Assembly (NCBI RefSeq): GCF_018323985.1
Contig: NZ_AP024590.1
Coordinates: 2,604,001-2,668,000 of the forward strand
Length of the DNA stretch: 64,000 bases
Direction of reading: 5' to 3'
DNA from: Enterobacter kobei
Lineage (GTDB): Bacteria > Pseudomonadota > Gammaproteobacteria > Enterobacterales > Enterobacteriaceae
Positions within the stretch are counted from its first letter, which is position 1; the number at the start of each line of letters is the position of its first letter. A program made the translations under genes and the position numbers. Below, piece by piece: positions 24,662-32,795 of the stretch. A model generated the notes under the pieces. It saw nothing but the letters and a program-made list of their open reading frames with translations. It had not been told where the DNA came from and searched no databases.

Positions 24662-24753
24662 AATGTATTCCTTCTTTCAGTTATTCTTTCGGCGTAATGC
24701 CGTGTTGACGAGTTTCACTTTACGGCGTTTTTCGTCAAATAATCAGAGCAACA

Positions 24754-24768
24754 GTAAAGCATTGAAAG
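24754..24768 (-). promoter_or_regulatory. Candidate CpxR box upstream of spy
   Basis: GTAAAGCATTGAAAG resembles the CpxR consensus GTAAA-N5-GTAAA, with two mismatches in the second half, about 95-105 bp upstream of spy. E. coli spy is a CpxR and BaeR target. A BaeR site was not resolved. Confidence 0.35.
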
Positions 24769-24899
24769 GGGAAAAAACAAATTATCGCCAATTATGAAGA
24801 AAATAAGGATAAAGCGTGGAGAGTTGCAACAGAAATTATGCAGTAGACTGATTTAAAAGAGATTGTGAAGAATGATAGCGGATCGCCGTATAATAATAA

Positions 24900-24956
24900 A
24901 GCAATGATGTCAGATAATTCCGTATCGTCTGACAGCATCGCTCTTTTTATTTTTTC
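24900..24956. terminator. Bidirectional terminator, strong on + strand
   Basis: GCAATGATGTCAGA (24901-24914) pairs with TCTGACAGCATCGC (24928-24941) with two mismatches, plus an outer A-T pair. On the minus strand it lies about 50 nt after the astE stop and is followed by TTTATTATTATA, so it can end the ast operon. On the plus strand it is followed by TCTTTTTATTTTTT, a better U tract, although no plus-strand gene precedes it. The 330-bp gap 24662-24992 otherwise holds only the spy promoter region. Confidence 0.7.
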
Positions 24957-24992
24957 GCTGGCGCTTAACGGTGCAGTAAATAACCGCGGCGG

Positions 24993-25961
24993 TCAGGGCA
25001 ATCGCTCCAGCATCAGACCGGCGCGTAGCCCCACAGCAACCTGCGGATTGGGAAATAACACATACTCCGTCGCCGCCTGTGCCACATAGCGCGTCCCGCC
25101 ATCTTCCGCGAGCAGCGTCCCGGCAGCAAAAGGGGTGAAGTTCAGCGTCTCGCCGGACATGTGCAACCGGAAGGCATCGCTATGGCGGGTAAGCTGCTGC
25201 GCCACGCGATAACGTAGCGGCGCGGTGCTGGCTGTGGGTGGCGGATTATCGCCCATCAGCGCCTGAATAGCGTGTAGGGTGGTGGTGAACTGATGCAGAT
25301 CGTTTTCACCAAACGGCAGCGCTTTGCCCAGCTCAAGCGTACAGGCCAGCGCGGCAAAACGCTCGCAGCTGTAATGGGTTAAGGTACCGCCCGGCGTCTG
25401 ATGAAAGACCAGCGCCTCCAGCCCGGCATCCCCCAGCCAGCGCAGCCAGGCCTCATCCCACGGCGTGTCGCGCTGCGGCAGTACGCCAAAGCGCGTGTGA
25501 TGCGAGCCGCGGATGGCGGTATGCAGATCCAGATGCCAGCGCTCGCCGAAAGGCTGGGCGGCATAAAAACGACTGATCGCCTGCTCCAGTTGTAGGGCAC
25601 GCACCGTTTCTACGCTGTGAGCAAACTGCTGCCAGCGCCCACCGAACATACGGTTCAGATCGCTGTGCAGGTAGCGTTTACCGGCACGCAGCGCAGGCGG
25701 ATTGCCGAGGATGATCAACATGCGCCAGCGTAATGGCGTATCGCCGTGCAGCAGCGCCGTCAGCAAATTATCCAGCATCTCCACCGGGGCGGTTTCATTG
25801 CCATGGATCCCTGCCGACAACACCAGCGATTTCTCCGTCGGCTGATGGGGGATGAGCTCAAGGATCCCCTCCGCCCGCCAGTGCCAGCGCAGCGTTTCGT
25901 TTTGCCCCCACGGGTTTTCAGGTAAACGGCCGCTGAGGGTCAGGGCAAGAAAATTCTCCAT
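24993..25961 (-). CDS. astE: Succinylglutamate desuccinylase AstE
   Basis: Zinc hydrolase of the AstE/aspartoacylase (M14-like) family, 322 residues, which catalyses the last AST step, N-succinylglutamate to glutamate plus succinate. Zinc ligands are in SAGIHGNETAPVE (His and Glu, about residues 51-63) and in LDLHTAIRGSHHTRFG (His). The catalytic Glu is probably in CTLELGKALPFG. It is the last gene of astCADBE, 9 nt after astB. Confidence 0.95.
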   Translation of the reverse strand: MENFLALTLSGRLPENPWGQNETLRWHWRAEGILELIPHQPTEKSLVLSAGIHGNETAPVEMLDNLLTALLHGDTPLRWRMLIILGNPPALRAGKRYLHSDLNRMFGGRWQQFAHSVETVRALQLEQAISRFYAAQPFGERWHLDLHTAIRGSHHTRFGVLPQRDTPWDEAWLRWLGDAGLEALVFHQTPGGTLTHYSCERFAALACTLELGKALPFGENDLHQFTTTLHAIQALMGDNPPPTASTAPLRYRVAQQLTRHSDAFRLHMSGETLNFTPFAAGTLLAEDGGTRYVAQAATEYVLFPNPQVAVGLRAGLMLERLP

Positions 25962-25970
25962 CGTCGATCC

Positions 25971-27296
25971 TTATTGCTGGAACGGATAAACCGATCCCAA
26001 ATCCAGTAACTGTGTCAGTCTGTCCAGCGCCTCCCGCCCTTCGCGCAGCAGTTGCGGATCGGCAAGATCGGCCTGGGTGAGACGGTCACGGTAGTAGCGA
26101 TCCACCCAACTATTCAGCGCCGCGAACAGCGTATCATTCATCATAACCGCCGGATTTACCGCCTGCTGCTCGGCGTCGTTCAACACCACTCGCAGACGCA
26201 GACAGGCCGGACCGCCGCCATTGGACATGCTTTCGCGCAGATCGAACACCCGCAGTTCGCTCACCGGATTATCCCCGGCCAGCATGTCATTCAGATAGCG
26301 CCAGACGTTCGCCTGCTCACGACACTCTTGCGGCACCACCAGCAGCATGCTGCCATCATCGCGGCTCAGTAACTGGCTGTTAAACAGGTAACTGCTCACT
26401 GCCTCTTTGACGGACACCTGCGCCTGCGGTACCTCGATGGACTGAAAGCCCGGCACCTGCTCCGCCAGTCGGGTCATCAGCCCGCGCTGTTGCACAAAGG
26501 CACGTTCGTGGCAGAACAGCAACGTACCATTCGACACGGCGATAACATCATTATGGAACACACCTTCGTCGATTACCGTGGGATTTTGTTGGGCGAACAT
26601 CACCCGTGCGGGATCCACCTGATTAAGACGCGCCACCGCCTGGCTGGCTTCCAGCGTTTGCCGCGCCGGGTAACGCTCAGGCGCGGCATGTCCGTTCTCT
26701 TCCCGTCCGTAAACAAAAAGCTGCATGCCCGGCTCGCCGTACGTCCGGCTGAAGCGGTTATGGTTCGCCGCCCCTTCGTCGCCAAAACGCGCTACCTGCG
26801 GCAGCGCACCGTGCACCGAAAAATGCCCTTCGTCCCGGAAGATAGCGCGCAGCAAGGCTTCCGTCGTCGGCGCTTCCGTGGCGCGGTGGAATTTATTGTT
26901 CAGGTTTGCCACCGTCAGATGCACTTTATGATCCAGTGCATCTGCCGAGGGGCAGATAGTGGCGGCATTCGCCACCCACATCGGTGAGGCGGAGCTGGCC
27001 GCCGACAGCAGCTCCGGCGCCTGTGCCGCCGCCCGGGCGATCACCTGCTCATCGCTGCCGGTAAATCCCAGCTGGCGCAGTACCGCGATATTCGGGCGTT
27101 CATGCGGAGGGATCACCGCCTGCGCAAACCCCAGATCCGCCAGCGCTTTCATCTTCAGCAAGCCCTGCTTCGCCGCCAGCTTCGGGTTTGAGGTGCGAAA
27201 GCGGTGTGCGGTGGAGGCCTCGTTACCGAAAGATAATCCGGCATAGTGGTGGGTCAGCCCCACCAGGCCGTCAAAGTTAACTTCGCGTGCCGTCAT
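25971..27296 (-). CDS. astB: N-succinylarginine dihydrolase AstB
   Basis: Amidinotransferase-fold hydrolase of 441 residues (E. coli 447) that converts N2-succinylarginine to N2-succinylornithine, ammonia and CO2. Recognised by REVNFDGLVGLTHHYAGLSF at the N-terminus; catalytic-triad segments include FRDEGHFSVHGAL, VFHNDVIAVSNG and SNGGGPACLRLRV, the last with the nucleophile Cys. The start codon overlaps the astD stop by an ATGA, implying coupled translation. Confidence 0.95.
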   Translation of the reverse strand: MTAREVNFDGLVGLTHHYAGLSFGNEASTAHRFRTSNPKLAAKQGLLKMKALADLGFAQAVIPPHERPNIAVLRQLGFTGSDEQVIARAAAQAPELLSAASSASPMWVANAATICPSADALDHKVHLTVANLNNKFHRATEAPTTEALLRAIFRDEGHFSVHGALPQVARFGDEGAANHNRFSRTYGEPGMQLFVYGREENGHAAPERYPARQTLEASQAVARLNQVDPARVMFAQQNPTVIDEGVFHNDVIAVSNGTLLFCHERAFVQQRGLMTRLAEQVPGFQSIEVPQAQVSVKEAVSSYLFNSQLLSRDDGSMLLVVPQECREQANVWRYLNDMLAGDNPVSELRVFDLRESMSNGGGPACLRLRVVLNDAEQQAVNPAVMMNDTLFAALNSWVDRYYRDRLTQADLADPQLLREGREALDRLTQLLDLGSVYPFQQ

Positions 27297-28771
27297 GGCC
27301 TCTCCTCCCGACTAAAATTCAGTCCCGGACTGAGGCTTTCTGGCAGCGCCAGTGCCGACGATTCCAGGCTTGCCATCGGCCAGGCGCAGTAATCTGCCGC
27401 ATACCAGGCGCTCGGGCGATGGTTGCCAGACGCGCCTACACCACCAAACGGCGCGGTACTGGCCGCGCCAGTCAGCGGCTTGTTCCAGTTGACGATCCCG
27501 GCGCGTGCCTGCAAGAGCAACTGGTCGAATTTTTCACGCGACGGCGTGATCAGCCCGCAGGCCAGCCCGTAACGGGTGGCGTTGGCGAGATGAATGGCAT
27601 CGTCAAAGGTGTCATAGCGCCAGACGCCAAGCAGCGGACCGAAGACTTCTTCGTCCGGCACGTCTGCCGCGTCGGTAAGCTCAATAATGCCCGGCGTCAG
27701 CAATGAGGTGCCGGGTTTGATCAGCCGCGGTGCCAGCAGCGTTTTGCCGCCCCGCGTTTCATGTGCCTGCCAGGCGGTATACACTGCCTCTGCCGCCTGA
27801 GGAGAAATCAGGCCACCCATAAAGGGTTGCGGCTCGGCATCCCAGGCCCCCGGCATAATACGTCCGGCGATTTCCACCAGCCGCGCAAGAAACGCATCAC
27901 CCTGCGCGCCACGCTTCACCAGCAGACGACGGGCACAGGTGCAGCGCTGCCCGGCAGTCACAAACGCCGACTGAACAGTGAGATGCACGGCGGCATCAAT
28001 GTCATCCACATCTTCGACAATCAGCGGGTTATTGCCGCCCATTTCCAGCGCGAGGATCTTCTCCGGCTGACCGCCAAGCTGACGGTGCAGATGAAAACCG
28101 GTGCTGGCGCTGCCGGTAAACAGCAGCCCGTCGAGATCGGCAAGCTGGCTCAGCGCCTGCCCGGTATCGCGCCCGCCCTGCACCAGATTCAGTACGCCAG
28201 GCGGTAGTCCGGCCTCCTGCCACAGCTTCATCACCGCTTCGCCGCTCCAGGGCGTCAGCTCGCTTGGTTTGAAGATCACCGTATTCCCGGCCAGCAGCGC
28301 CGGGACGATATGCCCGTTCGGCAGATGCCCGGGGAAGTTATACGGCCCGAACACCGCCAGCACGCCGTGGGGACGGTGACGCAGCGTCGCAGCGCCGTCC
28401 GGCATGGCGGTGTGCTGCTCGCCGGTGCGGGTGTGGTACGCCTTCACCGAGATGCCGATTTTATTGATCATCGCGGTCACTTCGGTGGCGGCTTCCCAGC
28501 GCGGTTTGCCGGTTTCCCTGGCAATCACCGTCGTCAAATTGACTTTGTTGGCATCCAGCAGCGCCGCAAATTTCTCAACGATCGCCTGGCGGGCGCTGAA
28601 AGGCTGTTGCGCCCAGGCCGGGAAAGCGGCCCGGGCGGCGCGCGCGGCGTCCGCAACCTGTGCGGCATCGGCATCACGCCCCTGCCACAGTGTTTCGCGG
28701 GTGAGCGGGTCGGTTTTTTCGCGTTGTTCACCCTGACCGCTGATCCAGTCGCCATTTATCCAAAGATTCAT
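27293..28771 (-). CDS. astD: Succinylglutamate semialdehyde dehydrogenase AstD
   Basis: NAD+-dependent aldehyde dehydrogenase of 492 residues, equal to E. coli AstD, oxidising N-succinylglutamate 5-semialdehyde. The cofactor motif FTGSASTGFHLHRQ, the general-base Glu in ALEMGGNNPLIV and the nucleophile Cys in FVTAGQRCTCARR are all present. I start at ATG 28771 (MNLWINGDWISGQG), which overlaps the astA stop by ATGA; longer in-frame versions run through astA. It also overlaps astB by ATGA. Confidence 0.96.
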   Translation of the reverse strand: MNLWINGDWISGQGEQREKTDPLTRETLWQGRDADAAQVADAARAARAAFPAWAQQPFSARQAIVEKFAALLDANKVNLTTVIARETGKPRWEAATEVTAMINKIGISVKAYHTRTGEQHTAMPDGAATLRHRPHGVLAVFGPYNFPGHLPNGHIVPALLAGNTVIFKPSELTPWSGEAVMKLWQEAGLPPGVLNLVQGGRDTGQALSQLADLDGLLFTGSASTGFHLHRQLGGQPEKILALEMGGNNPLIVEDVDDIDAAVHLTVQSAFVTAGQRCTCARRLLVKRGAQGDAFLARLVEIAGRIMPGAWDAEPQPFMGGLISPQAAEAVYTAWQAHETRGGKTLLAPRLIKPGTSLLTPGIIELTDAADVPDEEVFGPLLGVWRYDTFDDAIHLANATRYGLACGLITPSREKFDQLLLQARAGIVNWNKPLTGAASTAPFGGVGASGNHRPSAWYAADYCAWPMASLESSALALPESLSPGLNFSREERP

Positions 28772-29802
28772 TGTGTTTTCTCCTCTGCGCACAGGCGGAC
28801 CAGGCGAACCTGATCCCCGGCGCGACATTTCAGGGCGTCCATCTGGGCAGCATTCAGCAGCAGACGAGGGGTATCGGGATCGGCATTCACCAGCATGGCG
28901 CGGAATTGCTGATACTGTTCGTTTGCCACCAGGCAGGCGGGCCATTCTCCCGGTGCAGGTTGCCCTTCGGCGACCTCCACCAGACGGCTTTTGCGGATCG
29001 CCCGAACACGATCGATATCGCACTCCAGCGTCGGGCCGCCGTCAAAGATGTCGATATAGTGACGGTAGCGGAAGCCCTCTTTTTCCAGCACGGCACGGGC
29101 GGGTGCAGTATGCGGATGCACTTCGCCGATCACCGCCTGCGCCTCTTCCGACAGGAAATGGGTATAGATAGGATGTTTGGGCATCAGCTCGGCGATAAAG
29201 GCTTTTTGCCCGGTGCCGCACAGATGATCGGCACGGCTGAATGGCATCGAGAAGAAACGTTTGCCGAGACTTTCCCAGAACGGCGAGTAGCCCGTTTCGT
29301 CGATCACGCCGCGCATCTCCGCCACCACTTTTTCGTTAAAGCGATCGCGGAAGGCGGCCATAAACAGAAAGCGGGACTTTGACAGCAGGTAGCCGTTGCC
29401 CTCTTTTCGCCAGTCGGCATCAAGGAACAGCGTGCAGAGTTCGCTGCTGCCGGTATGATCGTTACTGAGAAACAGCGTCGGCAATGCGTTGTAGACGTTG
29501 AGCTCTTTGGAGGCATGCACCTGGGTGCCGACGCGGTAGTTGTACCAGGGGTCGTTGAGCCCCACCGCCACTTCGATGGCGCAGATCCCGGCGACGGTGC
29601 CACTCCGGGTATCTTCCAGCACGAACACGTACCCCTGTTCCCCTGGCGGCAGTTCGTCCTGCCAGGTTTTGCGTGCACGCTCAATGCGCGCGGAGAGCGT
29701 CGCTTCATCCGCCGGTAGCGAGGTCAGCCCACCGCCGGTTTTGCCGGCCAGACGCATCAGGGCCGGAAGATCGCTGTGTTCAATCGGGCGGATCACCATC
29801 AT
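28768..29802 (-). CDS. astA: Arginine N-succinyltransferase AstA
   Basis: First enzyme of the AST pathway, transferring succinyl from succinyl-CoA to arginine; 344 residues, as in E. coli. A GNAT-like fold is suggested by GTVAGICAIEVAVGLNDPWY and the STRDNDHTGSSELCTLFLD-type segment; DIFDGGPTLECDIDRVRAIR is a further family stretch. It begins MMVIRPIEHSD. ATGA overlaps join it to astC upstream and astD downstream. Confidence 0.95.
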   Translation of the reverse strand: MMVIRPIEHSDLPALMRLAGKTGGGLTSLPADEATLSARIERARKTWQDELPPGEQGYVFVLEDTRSGTVAGICAIEVAVGLNDPWYNYRVGTQVHASKELNVYNALPTLFLSNDHTGSSELCTLFLDADWRKEGNGYLLSKSRFLFMAAFRDRFNEKVVAEMRGVIDETGYSPFWESLGKRFFSMPFSRADHLCGTGQKAFIAELMPKHPIYTHFLSEEAQAVIGEVHPHTAPARAVLEKEGFRYRHYIDIFDGGPTLECDIDRVRAIRKSRLVEVAEGQPAPGEWPACLVANEQYQQFRAMLVNADPDTPRLLLNAAQMDALKCRAGDQVRLVRLCAEEKTQ

Positions 29803-31019
29803 AGGCTTTCTCCTGCCAGGTAGCGTTCACAGGCGCGCGCCAGACGTTCAAGGCCATGACGCACTTCCTCTTCACTGATATTCAGCGCGGGGGCAAAACG
29901 CAGTACGTTCGCCCCGGCAATCAACACCATTACGCCCTCTGTCGCCGCCAGTTGCGAAATGAGTTTGGCTTTACCAGCATGTTCCGCCGTCAGCTCACAG
30001 CCAATCAGCAGACCGAGGCCGCGGATCTCTTTGAACAGCGCATGACGGGTATTGATCGCCTGCAACTGTTCCACAAACCACTGGTGGCGTTGTTTAACAC
30101 CGTCGAGCACGGCCGGGGTATTGACGATATCCAGCACCTCGCCTGCCACCGCCGTCGCCAGCGGGTTGCCGCCATAGGTGGTGCCGTGGGTACCGACGAC
30201 CATCACCGCCGCGCACGCTTCGCGGGTCAGCATTGCGCCAATCGGGAAACCGCCGCCCAGTGCTTTTGCGGTTGTCAGCACATCCGGCTCGACGCCGTAA
30301 TGCATATAGGCATACAGCTCGCCGGTACGCCCGACGCCGGTCTGTACTTCATCAAAAATCAACAGCGCCTGATGCTTATCGCACAGCTCGCGCAGTCCTT
30401 TTAAGAACGCCGCCTCCGCGGGCACCACACCACCCTCGCCCTGCATCGGTTCTACGATCACCGCACAGGTATCGTCGTTAATCAATTCGCGGGCCGATTC
30501 CAGATTGTTAAACTCCGCATGACGAATATCCGGCGGCAGCGGCGCGAAATCTTTGGAGTAAGCCGGCTGGCCGCCCGCGCTGACGGTAAACAGCGTGCGA
30601 CCATGGAAGGCATTCTTAAACGCCACAATACCGCTTTTTTGCGCACCGGCATGGTCGTGGGCGTATTTGCGCGCCAGCTTCAGCGCAGCTTCGTTAGCTT
30701 CCGCCCCCGAGTTACAGAAGAACACGCGATCGGCAAAGGTAGCGTCAATCAGGCGTTTTGCCAGACGCAGCGCCGGTTCATTGGTGTAGCCATTACCGGT
30801 GTGCCAGAACTTCGCCGCCTGCTCGCTCAGCGCGCGGCACAGCACCGGATTAGCGTGACCGAGGGCATTTACCGCAATGCCACCGGCAAAATCGATATAC
30901 TCTTTTCCTTCCTGATCCCACAGGCGGGAGCCTTCTCCGCGAACCGGAATAAAGGGAGCCGGAGCGTAAACCGGCAGCATCCAGTGATCAAAGTTTTCAC
31001 GCGTAATTGAGTGGGACAT
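29799..31019 (-). CDS. astC: Succinylornithine transaminase AstC
   Basis: PLP-dependent class III aminotransferase of 406 residues, equal to E. coli AstC, converting N2-succinylornithine to the semialdehyde; related to ArgD. PLP contacts are SGAEANEAALKLAR, the Asp in LIFDEVQTGVGRTG and the Schiff-base Lys in LTTAKALGGGFPIGAML. I start at ATG 31019 (MSHSITRENFDHW); upstream in-frame ATGs lie inside the promoter region. It is the first gene of the operon; in E. coli the operon answers to NtrC/sigma-54, ArgR and RpoS. Confidence 0.95.
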   Translation of the reverse strand: MSHSITRENFDHWMLPVYAPAPFIPVRGEGSRLWDQEGKEYIDFAGGIAVNALGHANPVLCRALSEQAAKFWHTGNGYTNEPALRLAKRLIDATFADRVFFCNSGAEANEAALKLARKYAHDHAGAQKSGIVAFKNAFHGRTLFTVSAGGQPAYSKDFAPLPPDIRHAEFNNLESARELINDDTCAVIVEPMQGEGGVVPAEAAFLKGLRELCDKHQALLIFDEVQTGVGRTGELYAYMHYGVEPDVLTTAKALGGGFPIGAMLTREACAAVMVVGTHGTTYGGNPLATAVAGEVLDIVNTPAVLDGVKQRHQWFVEQLQAINTRHALFKEIRGLGLLIGCELTAEHAGKAKLISQLAATEGVMVLIAGANVLRFAPALNISEEEVRHGLERLARACERYLAGESL

Positions 31020-31092
31020 GGCGACCTCATCCGGTAAATAAAAGGTTGTTGAGATGTTAATAATTATGAGTGTTTGCGCTGTTAATGTAGAT

Positions 31093-31108
31093 TGCACGGT
31101 TCGTGCCA
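31093..31108 (-). promoter_or_regulatory. Sigma-54 promoter of astCADBE
   Basis: On the ast strand the sequence is TGGCAC-GAACC-GTGCA, against the consensus TGGCAC-N5-TTGCA: a perfect -24 element with exact spacing and one mismatch in the -12 element. It lies about 75 nt upstream of the astC ATG. E. coli ast has an NtrC-activated sigma-54 promoter. An inverted repeat further upstream (TATTCAC 31173-31179, GTGAATA 31196-31202) may be part of an ArgR or NtrC site, but no convincing match was seen. Confidence 0.8.
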
Positions 31109-31464
31109 TCCAGCGATAAAAATGCATAACCGAGTGGTGCGTATGAAATATCAAGGACTTAAAACCAGGCGATATTCACTTTATCTGCATAATAAGTGAA
31201 TAATTTTAAGGCAATTCCAGGTGCCGGGCGGATCGCCAGGAAATTTTATGCATTAGTAAAATATAATTCTGGAATTGTGATCTTACGCGGAAGGTGATCG
31301 CGCAACGTGCTCTTTTACAGGGCGTAATGCACCAAATGCGGGCAGGTCTGGCACCATTGGCGCCACCTGTTGCAGCCATATAGATAAAAGCGCGGCGGTG
31401 TGGCGTAACGCGGGGAAATTTCTGCTACCATCCCAGCACAATTTATTGCTAAGTGGCAGCGACT

Positions 31465-32271
31465 ATGAAATTTGTCTCTTTTAATATCAACGGCCTGCGT
31501 GCCCGTCCCCATCAACTGCAAGCGATCATCGATAAGCATCAGCCTGACGTGATTGGCTTACAGGAGACAAAAGTCCATGACGATATGTTCCCCCTCGAAG
31601 AGGTGGCAAAGCTGGGCTACAACGTCTTCTATCACGGTCAGAAAGGCCATTACGGCGTGGCGCTGTTAACCCGCGATACGCCGGTATCCGTGCGGCGTGG
31701 TTTTCCCGGCGATGACGAAGAAGCGCAGCGTCGGATTATCATGGCGGAATTAGCCTCGCCGCTCGGCAATATTACGGTGATCAACGGTTATTTCCCGCAA
31801 GGAGAAAGTCGTGACCATCCCACCAAATTCCCGGCGAAAGCGAAGTTTTATCAGGATCTCCAGGATTTTCTGGAAAACGATCTCAGCAAAGACAGCCCGG
31901 TCGTGGTGATGGGTGACGTGAATATCAGCCCGACGGATCTGGATATTGGTATTGGTGAAGACAGCCGCAAGCGCTGGCTGCGCACGGGTAAATGTTCGTT
32001 CCTGCCGGAAGAACGTGAGTGGATGGCCCGTTTACAGGGCTGGGGGCTGGTGGATACTTTCCGCGCGGCTAACCCGGACACCCAGGATCGTTTTTCGTGG
32101 TTTGATTACCGCTCAAAAGGCTTTGACGATAACCGCGGGCTGCGTATCGATCTGGTGCTGGCGAGCACCGCGCTGGCGACACGCTGCACCGATACCGGCA
32201 TCGATTACGAGATCCGCGGCATGGAAAAGCCGTCTGACCATGCGCCGATCTGGGCGACGTTCGATCTCTAA
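31465..32271 (+). CDS. xthA: Exonuclease III
   Basis: AP endonuclease and 3'-5' exonuclease of base excision repair, 268 residues as in E. coli. The EEP-family residues are visible: Asn in SFNINGLRAR, Glu34 in GLQETKVHDD, DVNISPTDLD (about 151-160), and the C-terminal SDHAPIWATFDL with the catalytic His259. I start at ATG 31465 (MKFVSFNINGLRAR); an in-frame ATG four codons upstream is less like the family. It converges on ynjH with 3 nt between the stops. E. coli xthA is RpoS-dependent. Confidence 0.96.
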   Translation: MKFVSFNINGLRARPHQLQAIIDKHQPDVIGLQETKVHDDMFPLEEVAKLGYNVFYHGQKGHYGVALLTRDTPVSVRRGFPGDDEEAQRRIIMAELASPLGNITVINGYFPQGESRDHPTKFPAKAKFYQDLQDFLENDLSKDSPVVVMGDVNISPTDLDIGIGEDSRKRWLRTGKCSFLPEEREWMARLQGWGLVDTFRAANPDTQDRFSWFDYRSKGFDDNRGLRIDLVLASTALATRCTDTGIDYEIRGMEKPSDHAPIWATFDL

Positions 32272-32274
32272 GGG

Positions 32275-32559
32275 TCAGGGTTTTACGCGCCGCCACACCA
32301 GCGGATTGGTACTCAGCGTGCGTTCGTCACGCTGACACTGCAATAAAATGCCGTCGGCTTTCACCACGGCCCCTTCCGAGTAATTTTCATCCTGATAAAC
32401 GCAGCACTGATTACAGGGCTGCGGACGCTGACCGCCGGAGGAGAACACTTCCGGCGGCACATTCACGTCGACGCCGCCGGTACTGTAACGCACCTCAGCT
32501 TGTGCTGTGGTGGTGACCAGCGCCATAAGGCTGGCGGCAAACAGAGCGTGTCGGATCAT
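32275..32559 (-). CDS. ynjH: YnjH family exported protein
   Basis: A 94-residue DUF1496 protein (E. coli YnjH 90). Signal peptide MIRHALFAASLMALVTTTAQ cleaved after AQA; the mature part contains VDVNVPPEVFSSGGQ and a compact cysteine cluster QPCNQCCVYQDENYSEGA, suggesting a disulfide- or metal-bound fold in the periplasm. The function is unknown. It is convergent with xthA and divergent from gdhA, whereas in E. coli a large block lies between xthA and ynjH. Confidence 0.85.
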   Translation of the reverse strand: MIRHALFAASLMALVTTTAQAEVRYSTGGVDVNVPPEVFSSGGQRPQPCNQCCVYQDENYSEGAVVKADGILLQCQRDERTLSTNPLVWRRVKP

Positions 32560-32795
32560 CGTTTTTTTTCCTGATTACGTGGTGGTAATAACTATAACGG
32601 TAAAAAATGGCAGAACCTTTAATCCGCGTGGTCATCGTTTTTTATTATGACCTTCCGCGCATTATTAATTTCCCTGCATCAGCCTCAATCGGTTGCCTTA
32701 TGCCGCTTTTCCAATGTTATAGTCGAAAACGCAAACAACACACTAACAACCCACAAAAAATCCTAAGCCCACTGACATAAGAGGATGTTATATCG

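Noticed and set aside
31123..31140. NtrC site upstream of the ast sigma-54 promoter (GCAT..GTGC)
   Set aside because: The half-sites are separated by 9 nt in place of 7 and one half is imperfect.
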